Below, one piece after another: positions 60,926 to 64,000 of a DNA stretch of 64,000 nt. A program made the translations under genes and the position numbers. Under the pieces are notes generated by a model. The model had not been told where the DNA came from. It saw nothing but the letters and a program-made list of their open reading frames with translations, and searched no databases. This stretch comes from Streptomyces canus (GTDB lineage Bacteria > Actinomycetota > Actinomycetes > Streptomycetales > Streptomycetaceae), in the NCBI RefSeq assembly GCF_041435015.1, contig NZ_CP107989.1, forward strand, positions 3,596,001 through 3,660,000, written 5' to 3'. Within the stretch, counting starts at the first letter, position 1. The number at the start of each line of letters is the position of its first letter.

Positions 60926-60971
60926 TCCTGTCCGGTACCGCACGCGGTTCCTGTCCGGCACCGCACACGGT
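60926..60971. repeat. Tandem 23-bp repeat after dasR
   Basis: tcctgtccggtaccgcacgc begins the unit at 60926-60948, which is followed at once by 60949-60971 with two mismatches. It follows the dasR stop directly and is not a hairpin. Confidence 0.75.
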
Positions 60972-61097
60972 GTGGCGCAACCGCACATCCTGCTCTACGG
61001 TCCTCCCGACTCCGTCCGGACGGGAGGACCGCCTCGTGCGTACCGCGAACGTCCGAACCATCGTCATCTGGACCCTCGTCGCCCCGGTCGGCGCCGC

Positions 61098-61200
61098 CGG
61101 CTGGTCCCGGCCGTGCGCCGGTACGTCCGTGAGTTGACCGACGAGTCGGCCTACGACCGCTGTGTCGCGCACGTGCGCCAGGACCACCCGCAGGCACCGG
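61098..61200 (+). pseudogene. YbdD/YjiX-family remnant
   Basis: A short stretch, AVRRYVRELTDESAYDRCVAHV then RQDHPQAPG, has the conserved order of YbdD/YjiX proteins (W-Y-V-R-E, Y-D-R-Y, H-H-P-x-A), small proteins that accompany CstA-type peptide/pyruvate transporters. The conserved Cys-rich C-terminus (G-F-R-C-C) is missing and the frame continues into unrelated sequence, so the gene is decayed. The surrounding 60972-61358 has no other gene; a doubled gctgctgttg at about 61220-61246 was noted. Confidence 0.5.
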
Positions 61201-61358
61201 GATCCCCGCCAGGGCTTCCGCTGCTGTTGATTGATGCTGCTGTTGTTGCTTCACAGAATCGACATACCGATATGCGGACGAGGTCTTCCGCTCACCTGAC
61301 ACCGTGACCTAGATTGCCTGCGCGTTACAGGTGATCAGCCAGGGGACGGAGTCGCGGA

Positions 61359-61610
61359 ATGTCGGACGCACCTGAAGTGAGACCGCCGGTGGTGACACCG
61401 GCAAGGGTGGTCATCGCCCTCTGTCTGTTCGCCCCGTTCGTGGCGATGCTGTGGGTCGGCTCGTACGCCAAGGTCGACCCCGCGTTCATCGGCATCCCGT
61501 TCTTCTACTGGTACCAGATGCTGTGGGTGCTGATCTCCACCGCGCTGACGATGACCGCGTACAAGCTGTGGCAGCGTGACCAGCGTGCCCGCCACGGAGG
61601 TACCAAGTGA
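61359..61610 (+). CDS. DUF3311-family small membrane protein
   Basis: An 83-aa protein with two hydrophobic helices (VVIALCLFAPFVAMLWVG and FFYWYQMLWVLISTALTMTAY), the second holding the conserved F-x-Y-W-Y-Q motif. Its gene always lies before MctP-like symporter genes and it is probably the small subunit, like YhjB/YwcA-type partners. The stop overlaps the next start by four bases (GTGA). Confidence 0.94.
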   Translation: MSDAPEVRPPVVTPARVVIALCLFAPFVAMLWVGSYAKVDPAFIGIPFFYWYQMLWVLISTALTMTAYKLWQRDQRARHGGTK

Positions 61611-63217
61611 ACGACGGCGTCAACGGCGTGGCACTCGCCGTCTTCATCATCTTCTTCCTGGCCGTCACGGTCATGGGCTTCCTGGCCGCGCGCTGGCGCA
61701 AGGCCGAGAACGAGCACAGCCTCGACGAATGGGGCCTGGGCGGACGGTCGTTCGGCACCTGGGTCACCTGGTTCCTGCTCGGCGGCGACCTCTACACCGC
61801 GTACACCTTCGTCGCGGTCCCCGCGGCGATCTACGCGGCGGGCGCGGCCGGCTTCTTCGCGGTGCCGTACACCATCCTGGTGTACCCGCTGATCTTCACG
61901 TTCCTGCCCCGCCTGTGGTCGGTCTCCCACAAGCACGGATACGTGACGACCTCGGACTTCGTGCGCGGCCGCTTCGGCTCCAAGGGCCTGTCGCTGGCGG
62001 TGGCGGTCACCGGCATCCTCGCGACCATGCCGTACATCGCGCTCCAACTGGTCGGTATCCAGGCGGTCCTCGATGTGATGGGCGTCGGCGGCGGCGAGAA
62101 CACGAACTGGTTCGTCAAGGACCTCCCGCTGCTGATCGCCTTCGGTGTCCTCGCGGCCTACACGTACTCCTCCGGCCTCCGGGCCCCCGCTCTGATCGCG
62201 TTCGTGAAGGACACGCTGATCTACATCGTCATCGCGGTGGCGATCATCTACATCCCGATCAAGCTGGGCGGGTTCGACGACGTCTTCGGCGCGGCAAGCG
62301 AGAAGTACACGGCGGCCAAGGCCGGCGGCCTCGTCCCGCTGGAGGCGGGCCAGTGGACCTACGCCACGCTGGCACTGGGCTCCGCACTCGCGCTCTTCAT
62401 GTACCCGCACTCGATCACCGCGACGCTCTCCTCCCGCAGCCGGGAGGTGATCCGCCGCAACACCACGATCCTGCCGCTGTACTCACTGATGCTGGGCCTG
62501 CTCGCGCTGCTCGGCTTCATGGCGATCGCGGCCGGAGTCAAGGTCACCAACCCGCAGTTGGCGATCCCGCAGCTCTTCGAGGACATGTTCCCGGACTGGT
62601 TCGCGGGCGTGGCCTTCGCGGCGATCGGCATCGGCGCGCTCGTGCCCGCGGCCATCATGTCGATCGCGGCCGCGAACCTGTTCACCCGCAACATCTACAA
62701 GGACTTCATCAAGCCGGACGCCACACCCGCGCAGGAGACCAAGGTCTCCAAGCTGGTCTCGCTCCTGGTGAAGGTGGGCGCGCTGGTCTTCGTCCTCACG
62801 ATGGACAAGACGGTCGCCATCAACTTCCAGCTCCTGGGCGGCATCTGGATCCTCCAGACCTTCCCGGCCCTGGTCGGCGGCCTCTTCACCCGCTGGTTCC
62901 ACCGCTGGGCCCTGCTCGCCGGCTGGGCGGTCGGCATGATCTACGGCACGGTCGCCGCGTATGGCGTCGCCTCCCCGACCCAGAAGCACTTCGGCGGCTC
63001 GGCGAAGGAGATCCCGGGCATCGGCGAGATCGGCTACATCGGCCTGACGGCGTTCGTGCTCAACGTCGTCGTGACGGTGGTCCTGACCTTCGCCCTGAAG
63101 GCGGCCAAGGTCCCCGACGGCGTGGACGAGACCAGCCCGGAGGACTACACGGCGGACGCGGGCGACCCCGGGGTCCAGGTGGAGCTTCCGCCGGCGACCG
63201 CGGGTACGACCCACTAG
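61607..63217 (+). CDS. mctP: MctP-type sodium:solute symporter (monocarboxylate permease)
   Basis: A 536-aa SSSF-family transporter with about thirteen helices. DEWGLGGRSFGTWVTWFLLGGD is the family start with the GG-R motif, SVSHKHGYVTTSDFVRGRFG the loop and GIGALVPAAIMSIAAANLFTRN the conserved core (each quoted partly). It imports monocarboxylates such as lactate, pyruvate or alanine with Na+ or H+. Coupled to the DUF3311 gene. Confidence 0.93.
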   Translation: MNDGVNGVALAVFIIFFLAVTVMGFLAARWRKAENEHSLDEWGLGGRSFGTWVTWFLLGGDLYTAYTFVAVPAAIYAAGAAGFFAVPYTILVYPLIFTFLPRLWSVSHKHGYVTTSDFVRGRFGSKGLSLAVAVTGILATMPYIALQLVGIQAVLDVMGVGGGENTNWFVKDLPLLIAFGVLAAYTYSSGLRAPALIAFVKDTLIYIVIAVAIIYIPIKLGGFDDVFGAASEKYTAAKAGGLVPLEAGQWTYATLALGSALALFMYPHSITATLSSRSREVIRRNTTILPLYSLMLGLLALLGFMAIAAGVKVTNPQLAIPQLFEDMFPDWFAGVAFAAIGIGALVPAAIMSIAAANLFTRNIYKDFIKPDATPAQETKVSKLVSLLVKVGALVFVLTMDKTVAINFQLLGGIWILQTFPALVGGLFTRWFHRWALLAGWAVGMIYGTVAAYGVASPTQKHFGGSAKEIPGIGEIGYIGLTAFVLNVVVTVVLTFALKAAKVPDGVDETSPEDYTADAGDPGVQVELPPATAGTTH

Positions 63218-63290
63218 TCACGGTGCGCACGGGCCGTCGGAGTTCTTCTCCGGCGGCCCGTTGTCGTACCCGTCGGGCACACTCACCCGC

Positions 63291-63788
63291 ATGGACATCC
63301 TGATCCGCCCCGCGGTACCCGCCGACTACGAGCCCCTCGGTGAGATCACCGCCCAGGCCTACCTCCAGGACGGCCTTCTCCTGTTCGGTCAGAGCGACTG
63401 GTACCTCGAAGAACTCAAGGACGTGGCCAAGCGGGCATCCGCCGCGGACGTCCTGGTGGCCACGGAGAACGACGACATCCTCGGCGGGGTCACCTTCGTC
63501 CCCTCCGGGGGCCCTCTGGCCGACCTCGCCCGCCCCGGAGAGGCGGAGATCCGCATGCTCGCGGTGGCGCACGCGGCCCGGGGCAGAGGCATGGGGCATG
63601 CCCTCGTACAGGCCTGCGTCGACCGCGCGAGCGGCGTGGCCACCGGCGTCGTCCTGTGCACCCAGCCCACGATGCACACCGCCCACCGCATCTACGAACG
63701 CCTCGGCTTCACCCGCGCCCCCGAGCGCGACTGGAAACCGATACCCGGCGACGACTTCACGCTTCTCACCTACGAGTTGACGCTTTGA
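63291..63788 (+). CDS. GNAT-family N-acetyltransferase
   Basis: A 165-aa acetyltransferase starting at ATG 63291 (MDILIRPAVPADYEP). The acetyl-CoA loop lies in IRMLAVAHAARGRGMGHALVQA (R-G-R-G-M-G), and TMHTAHRIYERLGFTRAP is the conserved end. Substrate unknown. The cobalamin riboswitch begins about 50 bp after its stop. Confidence 0.92.
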   Translation: MDILIRPAVPADYEPLGEITAQAYLQDGLLLFGQSDWYLEELKDVAKRASAADVLVATENDDILGGVTFVPSGGPLADLARPGEAEIRMLAVAHAARGRGMGHALVQACVDRASGVATGVVLCTQPTMHTAHRIYERLGFTRAPERDWKPIPGDDFTLLTYELTL

Positions 63789-63837
63789 AGTCACCGCGAC
63801 ACAACATATGGGCCTGCTTTCCTCACCCGGCACAAGA

Positions 63838-63965
63838 TGTATGCTCATGCTCGCTGTCGCCGCAGGGGAATCCGGTGTGAATCCGGAACTGTCCCGCAAC
63901 GGTGTACTCATGTGTGCTTGAGCACATATGAGAGTCAGTCCGAGGACCTGCCGACAGCACGCCCG
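63838..63965 (+). ncRNA. Cobalamin (adenosylcobalamin) riboswitch
   Basis: The core is unmistakable: gcaggggaatccggtgtgaa at 63862 onward, then ccggaactgtcccgcaacgg, and later gagtcagtccgaggacctgcc with the B12-box-like section. gctgtcg (63853-63859) pairs with cgacagc (63952-63958) as an outer stem. When bound to B12 it lowers expression of the gene to the right, outside the window. Confidence 0.97.
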
Positions 63966-63973
63966 AGCCATAC

Positions 63974-63999
63974 GGCCCGGGTGTCCTGACGTCCGGGCC
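63974..63999 (+). terminator. Hairpin of the riboswitch expression platform, cut by the window edge
   Basis: ggcccgg (63974-63980) can pair with ccgggcc (63993-63999) around a 12-base loop directly after the riboswitch, a plausible terminator or ribosome-site sequestering hairpin. The rest lies beyond the window. Confidence 0.55.
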
Positions 64000-64000
64000 T

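Overview
The window is high-GC actinobacterial chromosome, almost certainly from a Streptomyces. Codon third positions are nearly all G/C, GTG and TTG starts are common, and the window carries a WhiB-family protein, a nickel superoxide dismutase, the sigma-H locus, the DasR/das chitosugar system and a multifunctional 2-oxoglutarate enzyme. From memory, the gene order (lon, two-component pair, kgd/sucA, malic enzyme, glutamate-type ABC transporter, sodN/sodX, eshA-like shell gene, prsH-sigH, wblE, nagB, das genes, dasR, B12 riboswitch) matches the core region of S. coelicolor around SCO5285 down to SCO5226. This is recall, not a search.

Layout. 0-9.7 kb: a partial PP2C-type phosphatase, a repeat-filled spacer, a MarR regulator, a secreted GH25 lysozyme, lon with an HspR-type (HAIR) operator, three GNAT acetyltransferases, a sulfatase remnant, a rhomboid-like membrane protein and a spermidine-synthase-like protein. 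9.8-16.1 kb: a response regulator/kinase pair with a very short extracytoplasmic loop, then the 1273-aa 2-oxoglutarate decarboxylase/dehydrogenase and a 59-aa DUF6104 protein. 16.1-26 kb: a DUF4097/PadR pair, an HTH/ClpN operon whose two operators sit exactly on its promoter, a quinone-type oxidoreductase, malic enzyme, and a three-gene polar amino-acid ABC importer. 26-28.4 kb: a methyltransferase, a CGNR zinc-finger protein, and the divergent sodX/sodN pair.

28.46-39 kb is accessory in character. It holds a truncated GNAT-aminotransferase fused out of frame to the tail of a cdsA gene, a PPK2/Pit phosphate cluster, an AraC regulator with VOC proteins, an ECF sigma/YciI pair, and a frameshifted tetR followed by degenerate repeats. 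At 39.2-42.2 kb lies the most interesting system: an EshA-type family 2B encapsulin shell protein with a cyclic-nucleotide-binding insert, and a linked polyprenyl diphosphate synthase. The synthase carries a long disordered N-terminus built of nine exact-length 12-residue repeats, a strong candidate for a multivalent cargo-loading domain.

42.5-54 kb: a peptidoglycan amidase, a D-cysteine desulfhydrase-like enzyme, a Na+/H+ antiporter with UBP zinc finger, prsH-sigH behind a BldD-like box, a diacylglycerol kinase-like protein, wblE and a PdtaS-type histidine kinase. 52.6-61 kb is the amino-sugar regulon: an SIS-domain isomerase, nagB, a GH3 beta-N-acetylglucosaminidase, dasC-dasB-dasA and dasR, tied together by six candidate DasR (dre) sites. 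61-64 kb: a YbdD remnant, a DUF3311/MctP-type monocarboxylate permease operon, a GNAT enzyme, and a cobalamin riboswitch cut by the window end that should control the next gene to the right (in Streptomyces typically nrdAB or another B12-regulated operon).
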